From the NCBI GenBank assembly GCA_030549495.1, contig JAUIRK010000839.1:37685-101684 (forward strand): DNA of 64,000 bases, written 5' to 3'. Numbering within the stretch: the stretch's first letter is position 1; every line of letters starts with the position of its first letter. The notes beneath the pieces were generated by a model. That model had not been told where the DNA came from. It did no database searches and worked only from the letters and a program-made list of their open reading frames with translations. The position numbers were made by a program, and so were the translations under genes. Shown one piece after another: positions 45,851 through 56,492 of this stretch. Origin of the DNA: Nectonema munidae (lineage: Eukaryota > Nematomorpha > Nectonematoida > Nectonematidae).

Positions 45851-46555
45851 GTCACATACAAGTACATTATACAAACATTTCTTTTTTTTAATAAATTTAT
45901 TTTATCCAAAGTAGTAATCTTTTTCAGTTCTTCATATTTTTAATTACATTTTGCTCAGTGTATACCAACAAATAATTCCAGTCGGTCATAAATATTTCTT
46001 CGGTTCTTTAAAATAATCAACACTTTTTAATGATAGGAATGGAATATCTCAAAAACTAGAGGCAATTAGGAAAAACCAATATTATTTTTCCATTCAGCAA
46101 AATCAAAATACCCTAAAAGGGGTGAAACTTTTTTCGCAAAAAATTGTGTGTTGACCAATCGAATGTGCACATATGATGGATCAACTTATCAAGTCCTTGA
46201 ACCTATGAAAGTTTACTTTATCTAATTATAGTTCCTTAAATATAAAGTAAAAACGTATTGCCTTTTTTCGATCTAATGAAAATTTGGTAAAGAAATTTTC
46301 ATTTTCGGTTCCTGTTCGCTTTTATTGGTTCCTTAATTTTAGTAGTGTGGTCGGTCTTCAGATTTATTGTAAGCGAAATTAATGTTTATCAAATGCCAGT
46401 ATTCTTAGAACAGAAAATCAATATATTTTTAGTATTGTAACTATCGAGATAAATAAGAATCAATTTTTTCGATAGTTGGGCATACGAATCATGAATTTAG
46501 TCATTTGAAAATCGTATAATCACTTAATATCAAATTTAATAAGACGCACAAATGC

Positions 46556-46561
46556 TTTATT
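46556..46561 (-). promoter_or_regulatory. candidate polyadenylation signal of the carbonic anhydrase gene
   Basis: AATAAA on the minus strand starts about 10 bp after the stop codon. The very short spacing makes it possible that a more distal signal is used. Confidence 0.35.
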
Positions 46562-46570
46562 TTTTTGATT

Positions 46571-46765
46571 TCAAGCAAAAAATACCCGTGAACAACAGAA
46601 TAATACAAAGGACAATGCAAGCATCACATGTGAAGAAGCTTCTAAACTCTTTGCGGAATTGTAGAAAACCTTTCTTTTAAAGATGGCTTGAACTGGTCTG
46701 AAGTTGGGCCCAATTTCGTGCGTGCATCCACTCTTTTTACTACAACCAATCAAACTTTCAAACAC
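46571..46765 (-). CDS. carbonic anhydrase exon 3: C-terminus with GPI-type tail
   Basis: The acceptor is a long pyrimidine tract ending cttcag. The exon reads VFESLIGCSKKSGCTHEIGP, then NFRPVQAIFKRKVF and a hydrophobic end (HVMLALSFVLFCCSRVFFA) before TGA. Confidence 0.93.
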   Translation of the reverse strand: MFESLIGCSKKSGCTHEIGPNFRPVQAIFKRKVFYNSAKSLEASSHVMLALSFVLFCCSRVFFA

Positions 46766-49700
46766 CTGAAGAAATAAAGAAACAGTTAAAAGAGGACACT
46801 AGTAGATCCAAAGAAAATTCGGTGATATGTTTGACTGTTGAAATAAAATATCGTACATAAATGCAAAGTAACTGCAAGATGTAACAACTTTATAGAGAAC
46901 ACTATATAATGCAGCAGCTCAATTTCTAAATATTTCTCACTTTATACGATATTCTTGCTGAGAAGGCATCAATAAAAATTGAAAGATGTAAATAAGGAAA
47001 TAAAAAGCACAAATTTTATTCAAAATAATTTATAACAATATTAATTTTCCACCATTGTGGTATTCTTCAAATAAACAGCTTATCTTTAACCGAAGAATAC
47101 CAGAGTAGGCTAAAATTAATATTGTTATAAATTATTTTGATGTGACGTGAGAACCAATGTGATATAACAGTGTCCCAAGAAAAGAAAATCGCGAGCTTTA
47201 AAATTTCATTGAAAGAGAGAGAGAGAGTGGACTTCAAATCTTCAAAAATTCGGTCCATAAAGGGTTACAATAATGCATTACGAATTAAAAGAAGCAAAGT
47301 CATGTCATTGGATACAATTTCAAGTGTCTTACCTCGAGTTGTTCGATGGATATCGGGAGAGTTTCTTTCATCACGCTCCACACAACGTTTTCACTGCACG
47401 GAGGAGTTGTGAGCGAGCCATGGTAGCGATAGAATTTATCTTTTCCCAAAGGCAAAAGACTGGCAAAAGGAAATGCCTCTGCAATGTAAATGTCTGAAGA
47501 ATTGGTATTGCTCTTCAAAGCTTCCACAATCGCTTCGAGAGATGGATTTTTGAAGCCAAGATGAAAGAGAACGGAAATCACAGCAAACTTTTCAGAAGAC
47601 TTGGAAACGTGCACAAAGTGAGCTTCTAAAGCAAACTTCTTTCCATCGATCAGATGTTCTGATCCGAGATGGGCTCCTTTAAGCCCCCAATGAAAGTGGA
47701 TCTAAATCGGGATATGTAATTAACTTATTGAAGTAACTTAAAATCAAGAAATTGTCTGAGTCCTTTAAAAAAGACGGTGGTATTAAATGAGTTACGATAT
47801 CCTAAATTTGTACACTTTGCTTTCACATATATCTATATTTGCACCTCTGCTTTCGGTTAATGCCAATAAACATCACGATATTCTTACTTCAAGTGACTCG
47901 ATATAATTTAATTAATAAAAGCATTGATCTCTTTTGCAAATTAAATCTGAGGTGAAGTATTGAAGTGGGTAGCTGAAGATCATAATATCATTTTTGCTTA
48001 ATTAGGTTCAGATTTTTTATCGCCAACATCTTGACACTAATTTCATAACTCGAATCAACGGCTACCAAGCCATTTATCTTCTCTCCTATATTTCTCTTCA
48101 TTACCTTTTTCTCGTATTTTCTATAAAGTCTCATTGTTCTACCTAAATTTTCGGAAATTGCATACTTCAACTGAGGATCGAAGACTCCATTTTTTGAAAT
48201 TATTAACATATAGATGCTTATTATTTTTTTTTCAGAGAAGTTCCCTAACTAGGGTGCCCACCCCTATTTATTTTTTTATTCTTCTCCAAGACAAAATATA
48301 TTTACCCCGGGATATCCCCGACTTATGTATATGTAAAAATATTTATGTTTTTATCAATTAAAATTAAATGGACTTACGAAGTTTTGAAATATAAAATCGC
48401 ATCTTCTGTGTTAAAGCTAAAACAGTTTTATCTTTAAGTCTATCTCTTATTTTTGATTTGAAAAAACCCATTGAAGAAGAAGCTTTCTCGAGAATAGATA
48501 TTGGTTTTATCTTTTTTATAGCATTGTATGTAAATCAACTAAATTTTCAGTTCTTTTCTTGAGTTCGTTGTAGAAATGAAGTTAAATGTAAATACTTCCT
48601 CTGTTGATGAACTTTTCTCTGCATTGTATGCTTTTATAAACTCTTCTAATGATTCTCATTTCTTTAAGTATTTTCTTCTACATTCATATCACAAAAGGAA
48701 ATGCTTTTCAAATTAATTTTTTCTTACATTTAAAAATTGTAAAGATAAAATTTACATCATAATAACCAATGTTATCATCGGCATCATGCTGTTATAAATA
48801 TTAAATATACATCTTTTGTTGGATTTCATAATAAAAATAAGGATTTAAATAAATTTGTATACTTATAAAAATAATTCATAATTTATATATACTTTTATTT
48901 AATATAGAATACACCCAGAGGTTTAACTAATTTTGCTAAAACGGTATAACTAAAGTTGGGTATGGGGTGATCAGATTTACACCGAATTAAACAGGTAAGG
49001 CTTCTCAGTTTGGAGTCTCAACTTAACTTTACCTATTTTCAGCAGCTCTGATCTTCGATGTATCTACTATATTTATAAATGTGCTAATTTCATGTCTTTT
49101 ATCCGTGTTCTACATTAAATATATTTTATTTGTGATTAGTAAATTTCTTATTTTTGATTTCTTATTGGGGAGGGGGCGTGAGTAAGGTTGCAAACTTATA
49201 GAAAAAGGTATTTTTTATAAGCGTGGTAAGATATTGGGTTTCGATAACTCAAGGTCTTGAATTCATCCCGCATCAGGCCTACTTTCTTCTAGTTTGATAC
49301 AAACGGCGCAATCGATGAAAACACCCCCCGGTACCTTTACCCTTTACCTTTATTCCCTTAAGAGGAAGAAGAAAAAGAATTTACATACCTTTTATGTTCA
49401 CTCGACTAATTTTTTATTTAGATATAAATCTACTTTTTTAAATTGAGTTGTTATAAGTTTCTCTTTCTTATTTAAACTTTCTGCTATGTTTTTTGTTATT
49501 GTCTTTCTCTTTTTTATAACTTCCAATTTTTTTTTGATAGATGCCTCCTTTTGTTTTATGGTCTCGATTACGTCACATATGTTGATTTTAATTCTGCATT
49601 GCTTCTTTTACTTCAATTCTATTTCCAAGAAATGTAAAGAATAAAATCAAAAGATATAGTACTTGTTTGAGCAAATAGACTTTAGGGAGTTTGATGAAGG

Positions 49701-49992
49701 GAGATATTAAATCAAACTTTAAGTAGACGCTATGATCCGTCTTGGTTAAATACCGTCTTCCAGCCGACATGTCATAATTTTCGAATTTGATTGGCGGAAT
49801 TGTCGGATCATCAATCGCTTCTTTAATGTTGATGGGGGACTGATTATAGCCAGAACACTTAGGATAGTGAATATGCCACCACTGAGGATCATTTGCACCT
49901 GAGTACCCAAAGTCGGAAGCAGAGGTCAACGCGAAGAAAAAAAAAGTTAAAAAGAAACACGCCTCCTGTTTCAACGAAATTCGACTCAACAT
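46571..49992 (-). CDS. alpha-carbonic anhydrase, secreted and probably GPI-anchored (CA-IV-like)
   Basis: Three minus-strand exons in phase 0: 49992-49663, 47701-47333 and 46765-46571, giving 297 residues. The enzyme interconverts CO2 and bicarbonate plus H+. Residues 1-26 form a signal peptide; the start at 49992 is preferred over an in-frame ATG at 50049 because it gives a normal signal length. Zinc ligands are His112 and His114 (HFHWG) and His138 (EAHF). The proton-shuttle His is His87 and the gatekeeper is Thr208 in SLTTPP. Cys46 and Cys212 match the CA-IV disulfide. NFRPVQ is at 254-259. The last 20 or so residues are hydrophobic after small residues (NSA), as in a GPI signal. All catalytic residues are present, so it looks active at the outer cell surface. 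A second close cysteine pair (241, 247) near the C-terminus is less usual. Confidence 0.95.
47021..47139. repeat. short foldback MITE in carbonic anhydrase intron 2
   Basis: Left caaaataatttataacaata and its reverse complement on the right, with ggtattcttc/gaagaatacc words as inner arms. About 119 bp. Confidence 0.7.
47333..47701 (-). CDS. carbonic anhydrase exon 2: catalytic core
   Basis: 123 codons from IHFHWGLKGAHLGSEHLIDG through the third zinc ligand (EAHFVH) and YRYHGSLTTPPCSE to PISIEQLE before gtaaga. One N-glycosylation sequon (NSS) is present. Acceptor tttag and donor are both good. Confidence 0.95.
48370..48520 (-). mobile_element. hAT dimerisation-domain remnant in carbonic anhydrase intron 1
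   Basis: The minus strand reads EKASSSMGFFKSKIRDRLKD, then KTVLALTQKM. This resembles the E..FS.L..IKS.LR.RL...L..L C-terminal dimerisation block of hAT transposases. No other parts are recognised; the minus frame at 47988-48209 is unidentified. Confidence 0.4.
49173..49350 (+). repeat. tRNA-derived SINE with internal insertion
   Basis: ggggcgtgagtaaggtt, then about 35 extra bases, gatattgggtttcgataact (seen intact in other copies) and the tail gatacaaacggcgcaatcga, then tgaaaacacccc. It lies in carbonic anhydrase intron 1. Confidence 0.7.
49663..49992 (-). CDS. carbonic anhydrase exon 1: signal peptide and N-terminal part
   Basis: 110 codons. A signal peptide ending ALTSAS is followed by DFGYSGANDPQWWHIHYPKC and the GYNQSPINI motif. 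The proton-shuttle His lies in TKTDHS. The exon ends VYLLKQ before gtacta. Joined to exon 2 this gives YLLKQ-IHFHWG, as in other alpha-CAs, which supports the junction. Confidence 0.94.
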
Positions 49993-50084
49993 TTCAATCA
50001 AATTCTTAAAAAAATAAAAGTAAAGAAGAGAAGATGGAAACGTAAACAATTTATTTTATCATCGATCATTTTAATCAACATTTT

Positions 50085-50165
50085 TCAGGTTTTTTGTCAG
50101 TATCACATCCAAAGAAAGAATAACCTTGATTACCCACCCTTTCACCGCTAGGCCATCAACCGAAT
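50085..50165 (-). repeat. possible tRNA-like SINE head
   Basis: The minus strand contains tgatggcctagcggtgaaag, a good RNA polymerase III A-box (TGGCCTAGCGG), followed by a poor B box (aggttattc). A different family from the other SINEs here. It lies just upstream of the carbonic anhydrase start. Confidence 0.35.
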
Positions 50166-52791
50166 AAATATTTTCTGATTATTATTTATGTGCAGGGATA
50201 TTAGAGTGTGGAATACTTTCGAGAGTTATTGCACTTCTTCTTTATAAACAAGATTATAAATGGGGGTTTTTGATTGGAATTGTTTTGCCTTTTCAATTCT
50301 TTTATAATGATATTTACGTGTGGAGACAAGCACCCAAATAATCGTTTGAAATTTTATTTATCAGCCAGCTTTTTTCACGTTTATGTTTGCAAACAATCTG
50401 CTTATAATATTCTAACCCTAACCCTTAATCTTAAAAACATAAAAGGATGCATAAATTTAAAAAATGTTAAACGTTAAAAATCTTATGCAAAAATATACAA
50501 GGTGTAAAAACTAAAAATATCGAAGATACTATTGGTTCCAAGAATGACTCGAATCAAGCAGTCTTGTACCAAGGGAAGCTCAGCGATTTACTTGTAATCG
50601 TGATTCATCGGTTAAACAATCTTGCACAGTGAGTGCACCAATAAATTCCAAATGAGCGATTAAAGCTAAACCCACACATCACGTTTTGGTATGTAAATTT
50701 GTGTCAAATATAAATATTGATAATTCTGTGCTGTTGATACTAATATTAGTTTTCATTTAATCCATAGTAACTGCTTTGATTCAGGAAATATGGATGAAAG
50801 TTGTGGCTTGTCTATATTTCAAATTTTGAGTGGGGCTAGGGCAAGTGCTATGCAAGCTCCTTCTTGATAATTAGGGTGATTGATAGGAATCAAGGAATCC
50901 TATGTCTCACACGCACATACACTTTCAAGGACGACCGCAGTTGCATATCTGCACACGTGTATTTATACTGGTGAGAGGCGAGTATCTTTATCGATAGTCT
51001 GTATAATTTCTGCTTCATTTATTCCCAATATTTTGCCACATCTTTTGTAAGTCATTTTATTGATTAGAAGACAGTAGTGAAAGAGTTCGATTTTTTTTAT
51101 TTAATACGGAGTTTGCCAATTTTTGGGCCACTTGTCCAAGCAATGAAAAATCAATAATCTATCGACGCCTTGAAGATAATATACGCAAGTGTAAGTTTAT
51201 GACAAAAATATTCTATTTTATTTATGAAACCATTAATAAAAGTAAAGATTGTTGCTTTTTGGGCGAGAATATAGAATTTAACTCGAATTCTCCACTTTTT
51301 ACCATATCCAATGCATTTCTTTCTTTTCTACTGAAATAGCACATAGCTTGATGAACGCAGCTTCTGGCAGGAAGGTAATACGAAATCAACATGCAAAGTT
51401 GAACACTTTTGGGAAAAGACTAAAAAACAACCTTTGAATAAAATAACGCTAACGGGTATAAATCTATGACTTTGATAATCCCTGAAAATAGTAAATTTTG
51501 CCTAGTATACACTAAATCGCTATTGATTGTTTTCTTACATAGTATATAATAGATAGATACGCGTATTGATAATAATTTTTTTGCACTACCTTATTTCTTT
51601 GGAAAAGTGGTAGGACATTTAGTGATGATGAAGCGTTTTTTGAGGTGCGCCTTCTTGAATACCATTGTTTTCCAAAATTTGTGGTGAAATGCTTTTTACA
51701 AAATCATCAAAATAATGTTTAAATGAAGGGTTCTTAAACTTTATCAAGTCATGGATCCCTTTAAAAAGTTGATGAATACTGTGGAACTTTTACAAGGAAA
51801 ATTTTTGCATTAAAAGTCATAAAAACAATTTCGCATGCATATTATTTGATCTCAAATGACGTCAAATACCGGTAGTAAATCAAATTTTTACATAAATTCA
51901 AGGAGAAAAAAACAAAAAGCCACTGCTTGCTACTTATTCAAACTTTAAAAGTTTGCTTTTTATTTCTGTTATTTTTACACGTACAAATTGGTTGATTACT
52001 TTAAGTTTTTTTACAAAAATGAAAAACTGTTCACGCACCCCCTGAAACGCAGCCATAGATGCCAGATTAATAACCACTGGTTAAAATTTTTCATAAATAT
52101 TATCAAATGAACGGCATAATACATTTGTCATATTTCTATTCACGTTAAATCTTAAAATAAGAGTAGAAAATTGATACCTACAGACCGGTGATCAGACTCT
52201 AAAAATGTGAATCATGATGTAAAAATTTGCACAACTCTCGTGTACAGAATAGAATGTTCATGGTAGAGATATCTCAAAGATAACGCTACTCCCTCAATGC
52301 CATCGGTTTGGAATATTTGACTTACTATGAGCAAAACTTTCGCAAAAAGAGTTAAGGGAAGCAGAAAGGAGATTTGGGAAAAAGAAATAACATAATGCTG
52401 TAAAAATGAATTAACGCAGACAAACGAGATATCATAGTAAGTGGAAAGAGCGTAGATGGATTAATTATAAATTTCGGTATTATCTTTACAACGAGATTCC
52501 TATTGTTCTTTAATTTTTATTACGATGAATAAAAAGATATTATCTCGCGTTAATTAAAAAAAATCCACACCGAAGAAGACAAAAAATATTGAATTGATCT
52601 TGGCTTCGTATAAGCAATTACACTTTTTTCGAATCAAAAAGTTGGATACAATATTTATACATCAATCAAATTTTCAAGCTGTTGATTTGAAAATATTGAA
52701 ATAATATAGAATTTTATTAGTCAGCTGTGTAAATTTAAAAATGTCACGTATAGTCTAGCTATTGCCTTAATAGTAAATGTTTGAGTACGGT
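50166..52791. other. intergenic sequence upstream of carbonic anhydrase
   Basis: No gene was recognised. The promoter of the carbonic anhydrase gene should lie near the right side of 49993, but no motif is strong enough to call. Confidence 0.35.
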
Positions 52792-52871
52792 TGTCTAGAG
52801 CTGGAAACCACGGAGATCAGATACGCATTCGACACATTTCTCCTCGTTATCCACCTCAAATTCGGAATGTA
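52792..52871 (+). repeat. 80-bp duplicated block, copy 1 (within MULE)
   Basis: Identical to 53718-53797 except cacgg for catgg. Here it is continuous with the MULE reading frame, so this is the probable source. Confidence 0.9.
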
Positions 52872-53436
52872 GATGAACAAACTGTGAACGCTGATCCTCG
52901 CACTAACAATGTCCGCGAAGGTTGGAACAGTAGGTTCAGTGCACTAGTAGGCATCACTCATCCTTCAATATGGCGGGCAATCAAGTATCTTCGGGTGGAG
53001 GAAACCAATGCTGAAGCCAAAATTATACAACGTGGCTTTGGAATGCCATAAGAAAAAGGACTTAGCGTGTTCATCATCAGCAATAGCCAAGACTACAAAA
53101 TTTGTGCAACAGATACACTGCTGGTGAACTACAACTTGATCATTTTTTAAAGGTGTTGGCCATAACATCCATCTTGGAAGTCATTAGAAAAGGCTATGAA
53201 CTTTGATAAAATGATAGCCAATTATTTTGTCATACCATAGAATCTTGTTAATGAAAATTAGTTGAATTTATATAACTCTTTGATTTTTAGTTTCATGTTC
53301 TAAATCCAGAATTAAAAGACTACTTAGCAGTGTCACCTGGATTCATGCTAAACAGGTTTTAAAATGTCTGATAGGGTCATTTTACCTATTTGCCAATTGG
53401 GACATTTTTATCCGGGGTATTTTTACTGGGGGTATA
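52792..53436 (+). mobile_element. Mutator-like (MULE) transposase C-terminal fragment and 3' end
   Basis: The frame reads ISPRYPPQIRNVDEQTVNAD, then PRTNNVREGWNSRF and GITHPSIWRAIKYLRVEE. This matches the PRTNN..EGWH.RF....HP..W.F...L..E block near the end of MULE transposases. After a stop at 53049-53051 a shifted frame reads LQNLCNRYTAGELQLDHFLK. The terminus around 53365-53436 (aattgggacatttttatccg, ggggtatttttactggggg) resembles the right end of the MITE at 35036-35600. Confidence 0.75.
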
Positions 53437-53717
53437 TGTTGAATAAACTCTTTTATCAGCCTAAATATGTTTATTGTGTATGATTAATATGAAAGAAGTA
53501 AAATAGAAATTGGTTTGCAGAAGCAAATAGCAACCAGAGAGAAATACTATTTCGTTATCATAGCATGAAATTGTGTAATCATCAATTAAAGGGCTTTTTG
53601 TTTTGCTTCCCGTAGTAATTTTACACCAATTAGAATTTGATCGATTGTAATAAAAATAGAAGATAGTTTTTTTAATATCTATAAACATAGAACATTATTT
53701 TTTCATCTTTTCTACAA

Positions 53718-53797
53718 TGTCTAGAGCTGGAAACCATGGAGATCAGATACGCATTCGACACATTTCTCCTCGTTATCCACCTCAAATTCGGAATGTA
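53718..53797 (+). repeat. 80-bp duplicated block, copy 2 (fused to piggyBac)
   Basis: 79 of 80 bases match 52792-52871. Homology stops exactly where the piggyBac-like acidic segment begins. Confidence 0.9.
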
Positions 53798-54938
53798 AAT
53801 TTCTATAAAAAATGTTATGGAGATTCCTTTTCTAATTCTGATGAAAATGATGATGTTAATAAATGCCTAGAGGGTGATTCAGGAGAAGAACAAAGTGGCA
53901 CTGAACATCTAAATTTTGAAAATTTTGAAGAAGAAGCATTTGACAATTTTATCCTTTCTAAGTCTGAAAGTGATGCAGATGATGAACACGAAAAACCTAT
54001 AAAACCACTTTTTAAAGTTGGAAAATGGGTTATTGGATCTAAAAAATAAAAAAGAAGAACAAAAAAGCTACTATATTCAAACAAAGAGAGCTATTTGTGT
54101 CTTCTAAAGTTCAATTCAAAAATGAAAATGATTATTTTTTGTTATTTTTAGATAAAATTCAATGTACAAGCTTATATGCTAAGATATTTGCTCATTTTTG
54201 GAATCAAACTAATAAAAAAACAAAAAAAAGTTAGTGAAATTAAAATAAAAGCGTTGGTGTGTCTTTTGAAAACTTCTGGTGCTTACAAATTGCAATAACG
54301 ATCGACAACTGAACTCTAGTGGAGTATACATGGCGAACCAATCTTCCGAGCTACGATGTCGAGAGAAAGATTTACTCAAATAAAATATTTTTCGTTTTGA
54401 TGATACTCTCTGGCGTTATAAAAAAGATAAACTTTCTTCAGTAAAAGCAATCTTGGATAACTTTGTCATAGAGCTCAAAGTTTTGTTACGGCTTCTAGTT
54501 GTTTTGAAATATATGAACAGCTATTAGAATTTCAGGGAAAAGTTGGATTTCGTCAATATATTACAACAAAACCTGGAAAGTTTGGTGTAAAAACGTTTTG
54601 GCTTTGCAGTAATGATGGCCCGTATGCATTCAATTGTGTTGTTTATAAAGGGAAAGATTCACTCAAAGATACTTATATCAACGATTCAAATTCTCATTCA
54701 GCGGCTTTGGTCTTACAATACTTTTCTCAATGAAGGAAGAAATATTACTGGTGATAACTATTTTTGTTCAGTTTCTCTTTTTGAAAAATTTTTGGTGAAA
54801 AATACTACATGTGTTGGTACTGTTAGAAAAAATAAAAAAGACATTTCCAAAACAGATTTTGCTAAAGACAACAGAAAGCCAAATCAGGTACATTATTTTC
54901 ATGATGATGATTTAAATTTAAGTTCTTTCCAAGATTAA
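53718..54938 (+). mobile_element. piggyBac transposase remnant with a MULE-derived N-terminus
   Basis: The first 80 bp (53718-53797) repeat 52792-52871 with one change and carry an ATG in frame. The frame then switches to an acidic piggyBac N-terminus (SNSDENDD...EEEAFDNF) and stops at 54047. Downstream, in other frames, MSRERFTQIKYF, YEQLLEFQGKVGFRQYITTK, PGKFGVKTFWLC and, at 54612-54938, GRNITGDNYFCSVSLFEKFL match piggyBac. The expected Asp of the VDEQL motif is Tyr here. The copy is dead. It differs from the piggyBac at 9195. Confidence 0.8.
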
Positions 54939-54984
54939 AAAATATTTTTGTTATTATTGATACCTTATAAGCTTATATTATTAA

Positions 54985-55132
54985 GGGGCGTGAGTAAGAT
55001 TTTTTAAGTACTGGGTTTCGATAACTTAAGGTCCTGGGTTCGATCCCGCATCAAACCTACTTTCTCATAGTTTGATACAAGCGGTGCAAGTGTGCCTTCT
55101 CGATGAAAACACCCAAAGCACCTTTACTTACC
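54985..55132 (+). repeat. tRNA-derived SINE, best-preserved copy
   Basis: ggggcgtgagtaagat, ctgggttcgatcccgcatc (B box close to consensus), then gatacaagcggtgcaagtgt and tctcgatgaaaacaccc. Confidence 0.78.
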
Positions 55133-55540
55133 TTATTGATAGCTTAATTAAAATTAAAAAATTTTAAATACACTGCTCCCTCGCTTTACCGCCAACCCCT
55201 CATAGATTTCTCTCCATTATAATTCCCCCGATTTAACGCCCCTCGCTTTCCGCCATCCGCCAATAACATTGATCGAACAAGCACATTTTACTTCATTGAA
55301 AAACCCTCGATTTAACGCCATCCGTTGTTGATGCAATTTTAGCAGTGATTAATGAGTTGTTTATCTGACACTCATGCTTAAGTTTCTGACAGAATAAGGA
55401 TGATGTACAACAGAAATCTATAAAATATGATGTTTAGTTGGAGAGCATATTTTATATCATGATATATCCGTCATTATTGTTTTTGCATCACGTTCTTTTA
55501 CATAGAACTAATTATTTTTGATTTGCAGTCGAATTTCTAA

Positions 55541-55841
55541 CATTTTCTACACCTTCTTATGGAAAACGCTCCAAAACGTAAAAGAAACGTAATCAAAACG
55601 TGTCAAAAAAAAGACATCATTGAGTTCCAAATCATCTAATGTCTAGTCAACAGATAATTGCTGAGTATTTCTGTAAAGTTTGGGGATTTAAACACCTTCA
55701 CATTTTCTACACCTTCTTATGGAAAACGCTCCAAAACGTAATCAAAACGTGTCAAAAAAAGAAATCACTCAGTTCCATGAAAGTCATCTAATGGCTAGTC
55801 AACAGGTAATTGCTGAACATTTCAGCAAAGTTTAGGGATTT
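55541..55841 (+). repeat. tandem duplication of the Tigger CENP-B HTH segment
   Basis: Unit 1 (55541-55689) and unit 2 (55701-55841) share cattttctacaccttcttat, ggaaaacgctccaaaacgta and later blocks. Unit 1 has an extra aaagaaacgta. Unit 2 continues into KRRTVGDILKEKEKF-like sequence. Confidence 0.85.
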
Positions 55842-56043
55842 GAAGTTAAAAGAAGGACTGTTGGAGATATTTTAAAAGAAAAAGAAAAGTTCAAATAAAT
55901 TTTTGGATTTCTTACTTTAATTAAATGCCGTACTTTACAATACTACTCAAAGCAAATAAGACAGCTACATTTTCGATACCGCCACCCCCGGTATACCGCC
56001 AATTGATGATAACCCTAATAGTGGCGGTATATCGAGGGTGCAC

Positions 56044-56480
56044 CAGTGGGGGATCCAGAAATCTTTTGTGGGGGGGGGGGGGGGGTATACTAATATTATC
56101 AAAATATTTTACACATTTTAGTGTTAAGTAGGCATAACGAAATAAACAAGGATATTTTAGTATGAAAAGAGATTCCAATACTTTTAATACAGATGTAGGA
56201 AATCTAAGTAATTTTCTAACTAAAATACGTCTTTTGTCTGAAAAAAGTATAAATATTATTTGAATGATATTGTTTAGTAATGATCAAAAACAATATTTTT
56301 GAATAAAAAGCGAAAAAAAAATGAAAAAGTTTTTAATGTTTAAAGTTGTTATAAACTAAAACTTTTCATATGTAAGCTACATTTAACAGCAACCTTAATT
56401 TTTCTTGAATAGATTGCTGGTGAGGGGGGGGGGGGGTATGCCCCCCCCCCCCCCCCCCCCCCCCTCTCGGTCCATCCCTG
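56044..56480. mobile_element. non-autonomous hAT element with perfect 8-bp TSD
   Basis: Ends CAGTGGGGGATCCAG and, reversed, CAGGGATGGACCGAG. The flanks GGGTGCAC (56036-56043) and GGGTGCAC (56481-56488) are identical. It inserted into the right terminal repeat of the Tigger element. Long poly-G and poly-C tracts lie just inside both ends. Confidence 0.88.
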
Positions 56481-56492
56481 GGGTGCACTGTA

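Larger units (their letters stand above)
55171..56490 (+). mobile_element. Tigger/pogo element with TA TSD, interrupted by a hAT insertion
   Basis: Ends CACTGCTCCCTCGCTTTACC and, reversed, CAGTGCACCCTCGATATACC, flanked by TA (55169-55170 and 56491-56492). Subterminal copies of ccctcgatttaacgcc and gcggtataccg lie inside both ends. It contains a CENP-B-type helix-turn-helix start (MENAPKRKRNVI, then KKDIIEF) in two tandem copies, with no DDE region. Without the 445 bp added by the hAT insertion it is about 875 bp, an internally deleted copy. Confidence 0.82.

Noticed and set aside
47988-48209. 73-residue minus-strand frame in carbonic anhydrase intron 1
   Set aside because: It does not fit the carbonic anhydrase fold, and exon 1 joins exon 2 without it; no domain was recognised.
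55921-56178. Open frames with proline and glycine runs
   Set aside because: They are translations of the poly-G tract and the Tigger/hAT ends.
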